A stretch of DNA of 64,000 nucleotides from Edaphocola aurantiacus (GCF_019797745.1 NZ_VOSI01000004.1:211328-275327), one strand, 5' to 3'; positions 1 through 9,256 are shown, counted from the stretch's first letter. Program-made: numbers and translations. Notes: generated from the letters alone by a model not told the origin.

Positions 1-38
1 AACCAAAATAATATAAAAAAATTTTTTTAAAAACATCT

Positions 39-63
39 GGGGGGGGGGCCCCCCCCCCCCCCC
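39..63. repeat. G10-C15 homopolymer block
   Basis: Ten G are followed directly by fifteen C, in an otherwise AT-rich gap downstream of the leftward gene that ends at 72. The block is self-complementary and could fold as a loopless hairpin with A/T runs around it, like a crude terminator. It may equally be an assembly artefact, because homopolymers of this length are error-prone. Confidence 0.6.
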
Positions 64-71
64 AACACTTT

Positions 72-566
72 TTATATAATCAGGTTAGACTTATGTTTCA
101 GCTGATCAAGGGGCAAGACCGATACCCCTTCTATAGTGGGCAATTCCTGCAACCACTCCGTCAGTTCTTTATCCCGTATCCGGAAGTCTTCATCCTGTAT
201 CAGCAACAGATAATTCTGACTCTTGGATTCCGGCAGTAGATAATAACCATTGCGGTGATTGGTATATAACAGTATACCCAGATCGGTGTAGTGAAATACA
301 TGACGGTATACGAGGAAGTGAACCGGCTCATCCGGAGTATCGATGTGATCGAACAAGGTTCCGTTCAGTTGCGGTGCCTGGGGTACATCATAAATACGGC
401 GTACATCTATATCGTCTGTCATTCTTCGCTGAAAACACAGACCCAGATAGGTTTCCAGCAGCCAGCATAAACGGGTGGGACTAGCATTGGTTTGCAGGCC
501 CAGCAGCTGACAGTTGTCAAAAAAATCGTCTTCTATTTTGTCTAAATCAAGGGTTAGGAGCTCCAC
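72..566 (-). CDS. IPExxxVDY family protein
   Basis: This 164-residue soluble protein matches the Bacteroidota IPExxxVDY family, named after a motif that appears here as LPESKSQNY at residues 111-119. No catalytic residues or membrane segments are visible, and the biochemical role of the family is unknown to me. In other Bacteroidota these genes often lie beside pyruvate kinase, which would be outside the left edge of this window. The start codon is the only good in-frame ATG before the conserved region. The gene is divergent from the SPFH protein gene at 637, so the two share a short intergenic promoter region. Confidence 0.75.
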   Translation of the reverse strand: MELLTLDLDKIEDDFFDNCQLLGLQTNASPTRLCWLLETYLGLCFQRRMTDDIDVRRIYDVPQAPQLNGTLFDHIDTPDEPVHFLVYRHVFHYTDLGILLYTNHRNGYYLLPESKSQNYLLLIQDEDFRIRDKELTEWLQELPTIEGVSVLPLDQLKHKSNLII

Positions 567-636
567 TGTATGCCTTCTTATAATATGCTGGCTAAAATTA
601 CTTATTTTAGCTGCATTAACACAAAAATATTCAATT

Positions 637-1578
637 ATGTCTCCTACTTACATCATTCTCATTGTCATTGTACTCTTCCTGTTCACCTGTTTCGTTACCG
701 TACGCCAGGGAACAGTAGCCGTGGTTACGGTATTCGGTAAGTTTCGTCGTGTATTACGCCCGGGGCTTAACTTTCGTATTCCCCTGATCGAGCAGATTTT
801 TAAACGCATTTCCATCCAGAACAGATCGATAGAGCTGAAATTCCAGGCCATTACACAGGATCAGGCTAATGTAAACTTCTCAGCCATGCTGCTGTATGCC
901 GTGTTCAACCAGGAAGAAGAAACCGTAAAAAGCGTAGCCTTCAAATTTATGGATGAGCGCAGCCTGATGCAGGCCCTGGTGCGTTCTGTAGAAGGTTCGG
1001 TAAGGGCATTCGTAGCTACCAAAAAGCAAAGTGAGATCCTGGCATTGCGTACAGAGATCATCCTGCACGTAAAAGAACAGCTGGACAAATCTCTGGAAGA
1101 CTGGGGGTATCACCTGATCGATCTGCAGATCAATGACATTACATTCGATGAAGTGATCATGAAATCTATGGCACAGGTAGTAGCATCTAATAACCTGAAA
1201 GCCGCCGCCGAAAATGAAGGTCAGGCCTTACTCATCACCAAAACGAAAGGTGCAGAAGCAGAAGGTAATGCCATCAAGATTCAGGCAGAAGCAGAGCGCC
1301 AGGCAGCCCAGTTAAGAGGTCAGGGTGTGGCATTGTTCCGCGAAGAGGTGGCACATGGTATGGCAGCAGCTGCGAAAGAAATGGAGCAGGCCAACCTGGA
1401 TGCCTCATTTATCCTGTTCTCTATGTGGACTGATGCGATCAAACACTTTGCAGAAAATGGCAAAGGCAATACGATCTTCCTGGATGGTAATGCCGATAAT
1501 ATGCAGCGCACACTGAAAGAAATGATGTCTATTGCGCAGGGCTCTTCTATCCTGTCTCAGGCTAAGCCTAAAGGGTAA
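637..1578 (+). CDS. SPFH/band 7 (prohibitin-like) membrane protein
   Basis: The protein has 313 residues. A single N-terminal membrane helix (about residues 4-23) is followed by a band 7 domain (about 25-220; note the GTVAVVTVFGKF and RPGLNFRIP strands). Next comes an Ala/Glu-rich helical stretch (about 225-285) of the kind used for oligomerisation. Proteins of this family form large membrane-bound cages or rafts that organise proteases and other membrane proteins. The open frame extends back to 514, but the ATG at 637 puts the hydrophobic anchor at the N-terminus as usual for the family, and the upstream part overlaps the divergent gene. No NfeD-type partner gene is adjacent. Confidence 0.88.
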   Translation: MSPTYIILIVIVLFLFTCFVTVRQGTVAVVTVFGKFRRVLRPGLNFRIPLIEQIFKRISIQNRSIELKFQAITQDQANVNFSAMLLYAVFNQEEETVKSVAFKFMDERSLMQALVRSVEGSVRAFVATKKQSEILALRTEIILHVKEQLDKSLEDWGYHLIDLQINDITFDEVIMKSMAQVVASNNLKAAAENEGQALLITKTKGAEAEGNAIKIQAEAERQAAQLRGQGVALFREEVAHGMAAAAKEMEQANLDASFILFSMWTDAIKHFAENGKGNTIFLDGNADNMQRTLKEMMSIAQGSSILSQAKPKG

Positions 1579-1607
1579 GTAATCTGATCAATCTTAATTT
1601 TACTTTC

Positions 1608-2114
1608 ATGAATAAGTTTGTATTACTCTGGATTATTGTGTTGGCTTTTGCCTGTAATAGTTCCTCTGCAAAACAAAAAAAAGCCGTTACAATCTCTTCA
1701 ACAGAGCAGTTGCAAAGCATACGCAATATTGAACCCATAATACAATTCTGGAAATCTGTCTGTAAAGGTCGGCACCTGGAATATACAATAGAGGAGTATC
1801 GCGTATTGGAGCAGAAAGATGAGCAAACCGGTAAACCCTTTTGGATATTGCTTGGAGTGAGTAAAGACGGGCATTTGAGGATGGCAATGCAATTATTTGT
1901 TTCCGGGAAGGAAATACAGTTTACCAGTGCCTCCGTGGGAAAAGGAATGGTTATTTGCCAGGGTAAACCCCAGGTGTGTACTATACCCGGAATGATGGAT
2001 GGGCAATGGACTTGCGCCAAAGAATGTGGTCCGGATTGTACTAAAATTGAATCTGTATTTTACAGCGATGAGGAACAAGACCAACTGCAGGCATTTATGA
2101 AAGAATTTAAATGA
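1608..2114 (+). CDS. hypothetical secreted protein, possible lipoprotein
   Basis: This 168-residue protein begins with a short signal sequence (residues 1-15) ending in LAFAC, which could be a lipobox with Cys16. The mature part contains six further cysteines, five of them in the last third (CQGKPQVC, CAKECGPDC). This suggests disulfides or metal binding in the periplasm or on the cell surface. It lies 29 bp after the SPFH gene and before a strong terminator, so it is probably co-transcribed. I do not recognise a family. Confidence 0.65.
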   Translation: MNKFVLLWIIVLAFACNSSSAKQKKAVTISSTEQLQSIRNIEPIIQFWKSVCKGRHLEYTIEEYRVLEQKDEQTGKPFWILLGVSKDGHLRMAMQLFVSGKEIQFTSASVGKGMVICQGKPQVCTIPGMMDGQWTCAKECGPDCTKIESVFYSDEEQDQLQAFMKEFK

Positions 2115-2124
2115 AGTAAGGGTA

Positions 2125-2179
2125 CCTTGTTATAAAGCGAAAAGGCGGCCATTGGCCGCCTTTTCGCTTTATAACAAGG
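2125..2179. terminator. bidirectional hairpin terminator
   Basis: A near-perfect stem of about 26 bp (CCTTGTTATAAAGCG... with its full complement) carries a three-base ATT loop. It lies between two convergent genes that end at 2114 and 2183, so it can end transcription from both sides. Confidence 0.85.
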
Positions 2180-2182
2180 GTT

Positions 2183-3619
2183 TTATTTCTTTGGAATATT
2201 GCTCAGTATATCTTTCAGGAAAGACCAGAATTTCTGTGTAGAGCTTATATTGGCGCGCTCTTCAGGAGAGTGTGCTCCTTTAATGGTAGGACCAAAAGAG
2301 ATCATTTCCATTTTAGGATAATGCGCTCCGATGATACCACATTCCAGTCCTGCGTGACATGCTTCTACATGAGGCTTGCTGCTGAATAATGCTTCATAAC
2401 GCTGCTCCATTACTTTCAGAATAGAAGAGTCCGGGTTTGGTTTCCAGCCCGGATAATCACCAGAGGTAGATACACTCATCTCGGCCAGTTCGAATACCGA
2501 TTGCAACTGCTCTGCTACTTGTACTTTGGTAGACGTAACGGAAGAGCGTGTCAGGCATTGGATAGACAAAGCACCTTCTTTCAGTTCTACGCGTGCAATA
2601 TTGTTAGACGCTTCTACCAGTCCTGCGATATCAGGGCTCATACGGTATACGCCATTATGTAATGATTTCAGTACATACACGATCGTGTTGGAATCCTCTT
2701 TGGATAAGGCTTCTGCACCACCATCAATTTTTTTCAGGCTAATGGTTAAGCCCGGCTCCAGCGACTGGAATTCTTCCATCACCTCTGCCTTTAAGGCTTC
2801 AAACGCAGCGCTGTAATCGGCGAAATCGCCACAATAAAAGCTGGCTGTAGCTTCGCGCGGAATCGCATTGCGCAGACCGCCGCCATCGATGCTGATCAGC
2901 TGAATATCGTCGATTTCCAGGTGCAGAAAACGGCCCAGTAATACATTGGCATTACCCAGACCTTTATGAATATCCATGCCAGAGTGACCACCTTTCAGAC
3001 CCGAAATAGTTATGCTTACCGCATCGCCATCACCTTCTGTCAGGTCATAGTTTTGCGTAGCCGTAACATCTACACCACCCGCACAGCCGATGCTAAATGC
3101 ATCATCTTCTTCCGTATCCAGGTTCAGTAAAATGTCGCCTTCCAGCTGACCTGCCTGCAGGCCCAGTGCGCCGGTCATACCCGTTTCTTCATCTATCGTA
3201 AACAGCGCTTCCAGTGCAGGATGCGGAATGTCGTTTGATTCCAGGATGCTCATGATGGAAGCAACACCCAGTCCGTTATCAGCCCCTAATGTGGTGCCTT
3301 CTGCTTTTACCCAGTCTCCATCCACTTTCATGCGGATGCCCTCATTGTCAAAATCAAATACGGTATCATTATTTTTCTGGCATACCATATCCAGGTGCGA
3401 TTGCAGAATCACCGCTTTACGGTCTTCCATGCCCGCAGTTGCCGGCTTTTTGATGATCACATTACCTACCTCATCTACTGATGTCGGCAAACCTAAATCA
3501 GTACCGAATTGTTTGATAAATTCAATAACACGTGCCTCTTTTTTAGAAGGACGGGGAATAGCATTCAGCTTGGAGAAATTCTTCCAGATAATCTGTGGTT
3601 CAATATTGCTTAATGGCAT
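2183..3619 (-). CDS. pepD: cytosol non-specific dipeptidase (aminoacyl-histidine dipeptidase)
   Basis: This 478-residue M20-family metallopeptidase is close to the usual length for PepD. Metal-site segments are visible: SHLD (His75, Asp77), GADNG (Asp114), TIDEETG (Glu144/Glu145) and LNLDTEEDD (Asp168). A late CHAGLECG segment carries the C-terminal His region. It cleaves Xaa-His and other dipeptides in the cytosol as part of peptide salvage. The open frame continues upstream to 3757, but the ATG at 3619 (MPLSNIEPQ) begins the conserved family sequence; the extra 46 codons look like leader DNA. Confidence 0.92.
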   Translation of the reverse strand: MPLSNIEPQIIWKNFSKLNAIPRPSKKEARVIEFIKQFGTDLGLPTSVDEVGNVIIKKPATAGMEDRKAVILQSHLDMVCQKNNDTVFDFDNEGIRMKVDGDWVKAEGTTLGADNGLGVASIMSILESNDIPHPALEALFTIDEETGMTGALGLQAGQLEGDILLNLDTEEDDAFSIGCAGGVDVTATQNYDLTEGDGDAVSITISGLKGGHSGMDIHKGLGNANVLLGRFLHLEIDDIQLISIDGGGLRNAIPREATASFYCGDFADYSAAFEALKAEVMEEFQSLEPGLTISLKKIDGGAEALSKEDSNTIVYVLKSLHNGVYRMSPDIAGLVEASNNIARVELKEGALSIQCLTRSSVTSTKVQVAEQLQSVFELAEMSVSTSGDYPGWKPNPDSSILKVMEQRYEALFSSKPHVEACHAGLECGIIGAHYPKMEMISFGPTIKGAHSPEERANISSTQKFWSFLKDILSNIPKK

Positions 3620-3764
3620 GACAGTTATGATTAATGATTGCATACAAAGGTAAAGGTTTGGAGTATACAGCGGATGAAGAAATTGTGGTCTCTGGCGGCC
3701 TTCAGAAATTTTTGGGAAAAAATCAAGTATTTTCGTCTTTGTAGCAGACCAAATCATATCCTAA

Positions 3765-5099
3765 GTGCACATTGATAATATAACCTTAAAAGACCTCTCT
3801 GTATTTACCGGTTCGGCCAATGTTTTTGACCTGATTAACCGCAGCACTACCCATCTGGGTACACGGCAGTTGCGTCACTTTCTGACACATCCCACCAGGC
3901 AGTATGAGGAGCTTATACAGCAGCAGGAGGCAGTGCAGTACTGGATGAGGCATCAGGATGTGTGGCCGGAGGTTATTTCTAATGGTACTATGGTGATGCT
4001 GCGCGAATTTTTTGAATCGAACGATGGATTGCACTATAAGCCAAGCTCATGGCTGTTTTCATTAGATGCCACTATCCAGAAGATCTTTAATAAAAATGCC
4101 TATTCTCTATTGCAGTTTTCGGTAATGCACCTGATAGACCTGGTAAAGGGTCTGGCTGCTTTTAATGCGATTGAAGATGAACATACACCTGCACTGGTCC
4201 TGCAGGCGCAGGAGACATTTGCTCATTTGCTGAGAGAGCCCATATGCCGTGAAATGCTGGATATGAATGAGCATACAGCTTTGCGTAAACTGATGCATGC
4301 CGGTTATAATGCCCGTCGTGGCCTGAAAAAATATATGACTACGGTATTTGACCAGTTTGCCCATATGGACGCCTGGTTTGGTATGGCTAAGGCTACGCTT
4401 GATCTGGGCTTTGTAATGCCGGAGATCAGTAATGAACAGGATATTAAACTGCAGGCCAGGCAACTGTTTCACCCATTGTTACAACAACCGGTAAGCTATG
4501 ACATCGGGCTGGGGCAGGAGCAGTATATGTTATTCCTGACTGGGGCTAATATGTCAGGGAAGAGCACGCTGCTGCGCAGTCTGGGGCTGAGTGCATTGCT
4601 GGCACATATCGGAATGGGTGTGCCCGCAAAGGCATATTCTATCAGCTTCCTGGATGGCATCATCACCAATATGCAGGTAGAAGATAATATCTTCCTCGGC
4701 GAAAGTTACTTTTTTGCCGAAGTACAGCGTATGAAGCTGACTGCACAGAAAATACAGCAGAGCAACCGCCACCTGGTACTGATGGATGAGTTGTTTAAAG
4801 GCACCAATGTACATGATGCTTATGAATGCAGTAAGGCGGTCATCCAGCACCTGCTCCTGCACAAAAGCAACCTGCTGGCCTTGTCTACTCACCTGTACGA
4901 ATTGTACGAGGAGCTGAAGCAGGAGCCGGGTATATTGTTCCGCTATTGTGAAACCGTTATTGATCCAAAAGGCAATTACCGTTTTACTTATGCCTTGAAA
5001 GAGGGAGTTTCCAACGACAAGATCGGCTTTATTGTATTGAAGAATGAAGGGGTGCTGGATCTGTTGACTTATAAAAAAGATAACGCAGGCTCTGTATAA
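3765..5099 (+). CDS. MutS-related DNA mismatch repair-like ATPase (short form)
   Basis: The protein has 444 residues. It contains a MutS core/lever-like helical region (about 1-230) and the MutS ATPase domain. Walker A is GANMSGKST at 260-268, Walker B is LVLMDE at 337-342, and the GESYFFAEVQRMK segment lies between them. The mismatch-reading and connector domains of true MutS are absent, as is the Smr nuclease of MutS2, so it is about half the length of MutS. Such short MutS-like proteins are common in Bacteroidota and their role is not established. The start is GTG, placed directly after an in-frame stop. Confidence 0.85.
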   Translation: MHIDNITLKDLSVFTGSANVFDLINRSTTHLGTRQLRHFLTHPTRQYEELIQQQEAVQYWMRHQDVWPEVISNGTMVMLREFFESNDGLHYKPSSWLFSLDATIQKIFNKNAYSLLQFSVMHLIDLVKGLAAFNAIEDEHTPALVLQAQETFAHLLREPICREMLDMNEHTALRKLMHAGYNARRGLKKYMTTVFDQFAHMDAWFGMAKATLDLGFVMPEISNEQDIKLQARQLFHPLLQQPVSYDIGLGQEQYMLFLTGANMSGKSTLLRSLGLSALLAHIGMGVPAKAYSISFLDGIITNMQVEDNIFLGESYFFAEVQRMKLTAQKIQQSNRHLVLMDELFKGTNVHDAYECSKAVIQHLLLHKSNLLALSTHLYELYEELKQEPGILFRYCETVIDPKGNYRFTYALKEGVSNDKIGFIVLKNEGVLDLLTYKKDNAGSV

Positions 5100-5107
5100 A
5101 AAGGCTG

Positions 5108-5115
5108 TACCTTTG
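5108..5115 (+). promoter_or_regulatory. Bacteroidota -7 promoter element for hpt
   Basis: TACCTTTG matches the Bacteroidota -7 consensus TAnnTTTG and lies 24 bases before the hpt start codon. The upstream TTTG box is not clear. Confidence 0.5.
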
Positions 5116-5138
5116 CAGCCATATATAGTTGATCAATA

Positions 5139-5675
5139 ATGGATAAGATTACAGTACACGATAAACAGTTCGTACCCTATATTTCTGCTGCGGAGATTGA
5201 TGCAGCCTGTGCACAGATTGCAGCACAGATCAGTGCCGATTATGCAGGCAAAAAACCTTTGTTTATTGCTATCCTCAACGGTTCGTTTTTATTTGCGGCC
5301 GATCTGTTTCGTAAATTGAATATTGAAGCGGAGATTTCTTTCATTAAACTGGCCTCTTATAAAGGCACTACCTCTACAGGTAAAGTCATTACCGCTATAG
5401 GTCTGGATGAACGCCTGAAAGACCGCCATATCATCCTGTTGGAAGATATACTGGATACCGGTCGTACCTTATTTAACTTTATGCCGGAACTGCAACAGCA
5501 AGGCCCCGCATCACTGAAGATCGCAACCCTGCTGACCAAGCCATCTGCCCGCCAGTTCGATATACAACCCGATTACCTGGGTTTCGAGATCCCGGATAAG
5601 TTTGTAGTGGGTTACGGATTAGATTATGATGGTTTAGGCCGTAACATTCCAAGTATTTATCAGCTGGCAGAATAA
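5139..5675 (+). CDS. hpt: hypoxanthine phosphoribosyltransferase
   Basis: This 178-residue type I phosphoribosyltransferase carries the PRPP-binding signature ILLEDILDTGRT (residues 98-110, acidic pair Glu102/Asp103). The ILNGSFLF loop lies near residue 45. It makes IMP or GMP from hypoxanthine or guanine and PRPP in purine salvage. Length and motif order are normal for Hpt. It stands alone, with its own promoter-like TACCTTTG box upstream and a convergent gene downstream. Confidence 0.93.
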   Translation: MDKITVHDKQFVPYISAAEIDAACAQIAAQISADYAGKKPLFIAILNGSFLFAADLFRKLNIEAEISFIKLASYKGTTSTGKVITAIGLDERLKDRHIILLEDILDTGRTLFNFMPELQQQGPASLKIATLLTKPSARQFDIQPDYLGFEIPDKFVVGYGLDYDGLGRNIPSIYQLAE

Positions 5676-5685
5676 GCCAGCTTTT

Positions 5686-6159
5686 TTATTGGTCATAGAC
5701 CAGCCGGAAGGCGACAGGAATATACAACATGCCTCCTCCCATTACCTGCCATTGCAGCAGATCTGTCTTGGAGAACGTGGGAGAGGATGCCCTGTACAAG
5801 GTGATTTGCATTACTTTTTGTTCTTTCGCCTGTAAGCGTATTATCTCCCTGCGATCATATGTCAGCCTGGAGTCATGGTAGAAAACCGCTTCAGGATAGT
5901 ACAGCAGCGACTTTCCGGTTTGATTGCTGCAATAAAATTGCAAGGGGATGGTGTATTGGTTCGCATTTTTGGCCGCTGCAGGCAGGTGTGCTTCTACAGT
6001 GATGGTATAATTTGCTGTATCCCGGAGTTCGGGCCCCAGGATGATGATATTGTCCGGCAGCAGTACGGAGTCCCGGAATATCCGGACAGGAACGGATTGC
6101 TGTGCCGCGGCGCACTGGGCAATGCACAAAATGATACTATAGAACAGGTATCGGATCAT
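5686..6159 (-). CDS. hypothetical secreted protein
   Basis: This 157-residue protein begins with a signal peptide (residues 1-19, cut after CAAA). The mature part is short and beta-rich, with alternating hydrophobic residues and no cysteines apart from one, and has no motif I recognise. Its end lies 11 bp from the convergent hpt gene. It is probably periplasmic or on the outer surface. Confidence 0.65.
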   Translation of the reverse strand: MIRYLFYSIILCIAQCAAAQQSVPVRIFRDSVLLPDNIIILGPELRDTANYTITVEAHLPAAAKNANQYTIPLQFYCSNQTGKSLLYYPEAVFYHDSRLTYDRREIIRLQAKEQKVMQITLYRASSPTFSKTDLLQWQVMGGGMLYIPVAFRLVYDQ

Positions 6160-6240
6160 GGGGTGGGGGTTATATAATCCAAGAGTTTAATAATGAAATT
6201 ATATATTTATAAATTTGTTTCCAAGGAAATTTAAAAATTG

Positions 6241-6248
6241 TATTTTCG
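6241..6248 (+). promoter_or_regulatory. -7-like promoter element upstream of gcvH
   Basis: TATTTTCG differs in one base from TAnnTTTG and lies 27 bases before the gcvH start, in a strongly AT-rich spacer. A TTTG sits upstream but about 23 bases away, longer than the usual 19. Confidence 0.35.
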
Positions 6249-6275
6249 CAGCAAATATTAAAAACATAAATAGGT

Positions 6276-6653
6276 ATGAACATTCCTGCTAATTTAAAGT
6301 ACACTAAAGAACACGAATGGATTTCTTTAGATGGGGATATCGCTACTATCGGTATTACTGACTTCGCTCAGAAAGAATTAGGTGATATCGTATTCGTAGA
6401 AGTTGAAACTGTAGGACAGCAATTAGGCGCTCAAGAAGTTTTCGGTACTGTAGAAGCGGTAAAAACCGTATCTGATCTGTACTTGCCGGTTGCAGGTACC
6501 ATACTGGAATTAAACGCTGACCTGGCTGCTGAGCCTGAAGCGGTAAACAGCGATCCATACGGTAACGGATGGATGGTAAAAGTAAAAGTAGATAGCATTG
6601 CTGATGTTGAAGCACTGTTAGATGCTGATGCTTACCAAAACCTGATCGGTTAA
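6276..6653 (+). CDS. gcvH: glycine cleavage system H protein
   Basis: This 125-residue lipoyl-carrier protein has the attachment lysine at Lys63 in GTVEAVKTVSDL. GcvH shuttles the aminomethyl group of glycine between the P, T and L proteins of the glycine cleavage complex in the cytosol. It is full length. The other gcv genes are not in this window, which is common in Bacteroidota. A VanZ-like gene follows after 23 bp and may be co-transcribed. Confidence 0.95.
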   Translation: MNIPANLKYTKEHEWISLDGDIATIGITDFAQKELGDIVFVEVETVGQQLGAQEVFGTVEAVKTVSDLYLPVAGTILELNADLAAEPEAVNSDPYGNGWMVKVKVDSIADVEALLDADAYQNLIG

Positions 6654-6676
6654 TAACATAAAATACGACCACCAGA

Positions 6677-7072
6677 ATGCGTCCTGTATTTGATTGGTTG
6701 GTACGGAATAAAATAAGAGCAGCCTGTCTGAGTATCGGATGGGCTGCTTTTATATTTGCAGGCTGTTTGCTGCCCGGCAAAGACGTACCCAGCCTGACTA
6801 TTTTTCAATATGATAAACTGGTACACTTCGGCATATTTGCTGTCCTGTCCTTTCTGTGCCTTGCCGTGTATAAACACCCTGGCACTTTAAAGAATAGCCT
6901 TAAAGTATTGCTGATCTGTACGGCTTATGGTTATGCGGTAGAATTACTGCAGGGAAGCGGATTGGTTGAGGGCCGCAGCTGCGATCTGTATGATGCGCTG
7001 GCAGATAGTATAGGTGCACTGATCGGCATCCTGGTATTTCAGTTGTTCCGGAAACTGTGTGGCGAAAAGTAA
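6677..7072 (+). CDS. VanZ family membrane protein
   Basis: This 131-residue protein has about four membrane helices and the VanZ-like pattern: a DKLVHFGIFAVLSFL helix, then ELLQG...GRSCDLYDALADSIGALIG. VanZ-like proteins are small integral membrane proteins, linked in one case to teicoplanin resistance, and their general function is unknown. The next gene converges and ends 8 bp away. Confidence 0.82.
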   Translation: MRPVFDWLVRNKIRAACLSIGWAAFIFAGCLLPGKDVPSLTIFQYDKLVHFGIFAVLSFLCLAVYKHPGTLKNSLKVLLICTAYGYAVELLQGSGLVEGRSCDLYDALADSIGALIGILVFQLFRKLCGEK

Positions 7073-7080
7073 GCCGTTTT

Positions 7081-7842
7081 TTATTTAGTAACTCCGATAA
7101 TCACTCCGAAGTCTCCCGTTTTATCTTCATATCTCTGCTCGGGCAGATATGTTTTGCTGATGCCACCATCCAGGTATAAAGCATACTTACATCCCTTTTC
7201 CTGAAAATAGCGTGCAAAATCGTAAAATGTAATGAGCGATTTGGACATGGCAAACAGTACCTTGCCATCCGGCAGAATGCCCACTCCGTTACGGATATTG
7301 ACATTCTGCGAGGCCTGGTCAAATGCAGTGTGAATCTTACCATCGATGACCAGCATAGGCCCGGATTGCGTTGCAAAACGCATGTCGGCCGATGGTTTAA
7401 ATTTTTCGGTAAGCATGATCCCGGCTTTCCCCGAACGGGTGGTATAAAACACACCATTCGGTTTCAGATAGAAATTACCCTTACCACTGCGGGTATTTAA
7501 TTTTCTTAAAGTCTTTCCGTTTTCTATATAAAGTCCCAGCGGACTATTGTCCTCCATGTACATACCGCCGTTCATCGCAAAGCGCAGGGATTTGCCCTCG
7601 GTCTGCAACCATTGGTCCAGGCTGTCGAAGCTTTTGAAGGTATGCTTCTGATCATCTCTCCAGTACATCTGTACCATTTTCGGTTCGGTCGTAAAGTCCA
7701 GGATGAAAGACTCATCCGCAGTAGACTCTGCGATCTTTTTCTTTACCGTTTTCTTCAGTTCTTTTACATCCTGTTCCGTTACCTGTCCGCAGGAGGTAAA
7801 GAGTAACAGCAGGCTGGAGATAATGCAGATGTAAGACCTCAT
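7081..7842 (-). CDS. phosphodiester glycosidase (DUF2233/NAGPA-like) lipoprotein
   Basis: This 253-residue protein begins with a lipoprotein signal (LLLLFTSC, Cys18). The phosphodiester-glycosidase domain shows FAMNGGMYMEDNSPLGLYIE in the middle and YALYLDGGISKTYLP near the C-terminus, both diagnostic of this family. Members remove exposed GlcNAc-type caps from phosphodiesters. In bacteria the substrate is usually unknown, but a cell-envelope glycan is likely. It starts 12 bp after the helicase gene in the same direction, so the two may share a transcript. Confidence 0.82.
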   Translation of the reverse strand: MRSYICIISSLLLLFTSCGQVTEQDVKELKKTVKKKIAESTADESFILDFTTEPKMVQMYWRDDQKHTFKSFDSLDQWLQTEGKSLRFAMNGGMYMEDNSPLGLYIENGKTLRKLNTRSGKGNFYLKPNGVFYTTRSGKAGIMLTEKFKPSADMRFATQSGPMLVIDGKIHTAFDQASQNVNIRNGVGILPDGKVLFAMSKSLITFYDFARYFQEKGCKYALYLDGGISKTYLPEQRYEDKTGDFGVIIGVTK

Positions 7843-7853
7843 AGCAGTCGGTA

Positions 7854-9197
7854 TTAGCGGTTCAGGAACTGTTGCTTAATGATCTCCGGTTTGGCCTTTT
7901 TACCTTTGATACGCGCATCTTTGATCAGCGTATAGGTATGGGCAGCCTTGCTTTTACGGATGGCCACAAAAGCGCTGAAATCTTTCACCTCGATCAGACC
8001 GATATCTTCTTTTTTCAATTGGCCTACATTAGAAAGGAAGCCAACAATATCTATTTTATTGACTTTATCTTTCTTACCCAGGGGAACATAAACGGTTACC
8101 CATTTTGGTTTTTCAGGCAGTTCGTAAGGAGGGTTTAATTCAATCGTTTCAACCTCTTCGGTAATGTATGCCGGTAATTTCTCGTCCTGGCTCAGGACTA
8201 AGATAGCGGTACCACTGGCTTCCATACGTGCTGTACGGCCGTTACGGTGTGTATAGCTGTCTTCTGTAAGCGGCAGATGATAGTGGATGATATAACGGAT
8301 GAATGGGATATCCAGTCCACGTGCAGCAAGGTCAGTTGTTACCAGCAGGCTGGTACTGCCATTACGGAATTTGCACAGGGCCGCATCACGGTCTCTCTGC
8401 TCCATAGCACCATGGTAGAACTCATTGATGATGCCTTTCTGCCATAACAGCTGGCTGGTGCGTTCAACCGATTCGCGGTGATTACAGAAGATGATGGTCG
8501 GTCTATTACCCAGGTGGCAGATCAGATCGAAAATAGTATTCAGCTTATCTCTGTCCGTACTGAGTACCTGTTTGATCGCCAGGGCCTCCGGTTTATTATC
8601 CTCGCTGAGGAAGTTTAATTCCTGTGGATCAACCAGGCCTGCATATTCAGGGATCTCCATAGAGCTGGTTGCGGAGGTGAGCATTTTATGCTGTACATTA
8701 GGCAGGCTGTCGATGATAAACTCTACTTCTTCCTGGAAGCCCAGTTCCAGTGTTTTATCAAATTCATCCAGCACCAGGTGCTTAATGTTTTCTGTTTTGA
8801 AATTACCACGACGGATGTGGTCGCAAAGCCTGCCTGGAGTACCTACTATAAGATAAGGTGCTTCGATCAGGTTATTCTCTTCGATCTCTCTTTTATGTCC
8901 GCCATAGCAACAGGTAATTTTCAGACCGGTACGCATTTGTTTAAATACCTTCTCGATCTGCATAGCCAGTTCACGGGACGGTACGACGATCAGCGCTTGT
9001 GTTTGCTGAACCGAAGTATCCAGTCTTTGCAGGATCGGCAACAGGAAGGCAAGGGTCTTGCCGGAACCGGTTGCGGAAAGCAGTACGACATGATCCTTCT
9101 CCTGAGTGGCAGCTATAGCTGCTTCCTGCATAGGATTCAGGTTATCAAATTCCATTGCTGTGAGGACGTCTGCGAGATTGAAAGTATATTGTGCCAT
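7854..9197 (-). CDS. DEAD-box RNA helicase, DbpA-like
   Basis: The 447-residue protein has both RecA-like domains and a C-terminal DbpA-type RNA-binding domain (about residues 370-440). Motif I is ATGSGKT (42-48). The Walker B box reads DEFD (144-147) instead of DEAD. SAT lies near 175 and HRNGRTAR in the second domain. DbpA proteins act on 23S rRNA during large-subunit assembly, and the C-terminal domain suggests that role here. The DEFD variant keeps both catalytic acids. Confidence 0.88.
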   Translation of the reverse strand: MAQYTFNLADVLTAMEFDNLNPMQEAAIAATQEKDHVVLLSATGSGKTLAFLLPILQRLDTSVQQTQALIVVPSRELAMQIEKVFKQMRTGLKITCCYGGHKREIEENNLIEAPYLIVGTPGRLCDHIRRGNFKTENIKHLVLDEFDKTLELGFQEEVEFIIDSLPNVQHKMLTSATSSMEIPEYAGLVDPQELNFLSEDNKPEALAIKQVLSTDRDKLNTIFDLICHLGNRPTIIFCNHRESVERTSQLLWQKGIINEFYHGAMEQRDRDAALCKFRNGSTSLLVTTDLAARGLDIPFIRYIIHYHLPLTEDSYTHRNGRTARMEASGTAILVLSQDEKLPAYITEEVETIELNPPYELPEKPKWVTVYVPLGKKDKVNKIDIVGFLSNVGQLKKEDIGLIEVKDFSAFVAIRKSKAAHTYTLIKDARIKGKKAKPEIIKQQFLNR

Positions 9198-9256
9198 AAA
9201 TGTCTGAATTCAATTAATTGTTGCAAAACTAACTGATTCAGCCCGGATAAGCTAAA

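Noticed and set aside
880-1113. Several short antisense frames in the SPFH gene
   Set aside because: They overlap a well-conserved coding region and show no coding features.
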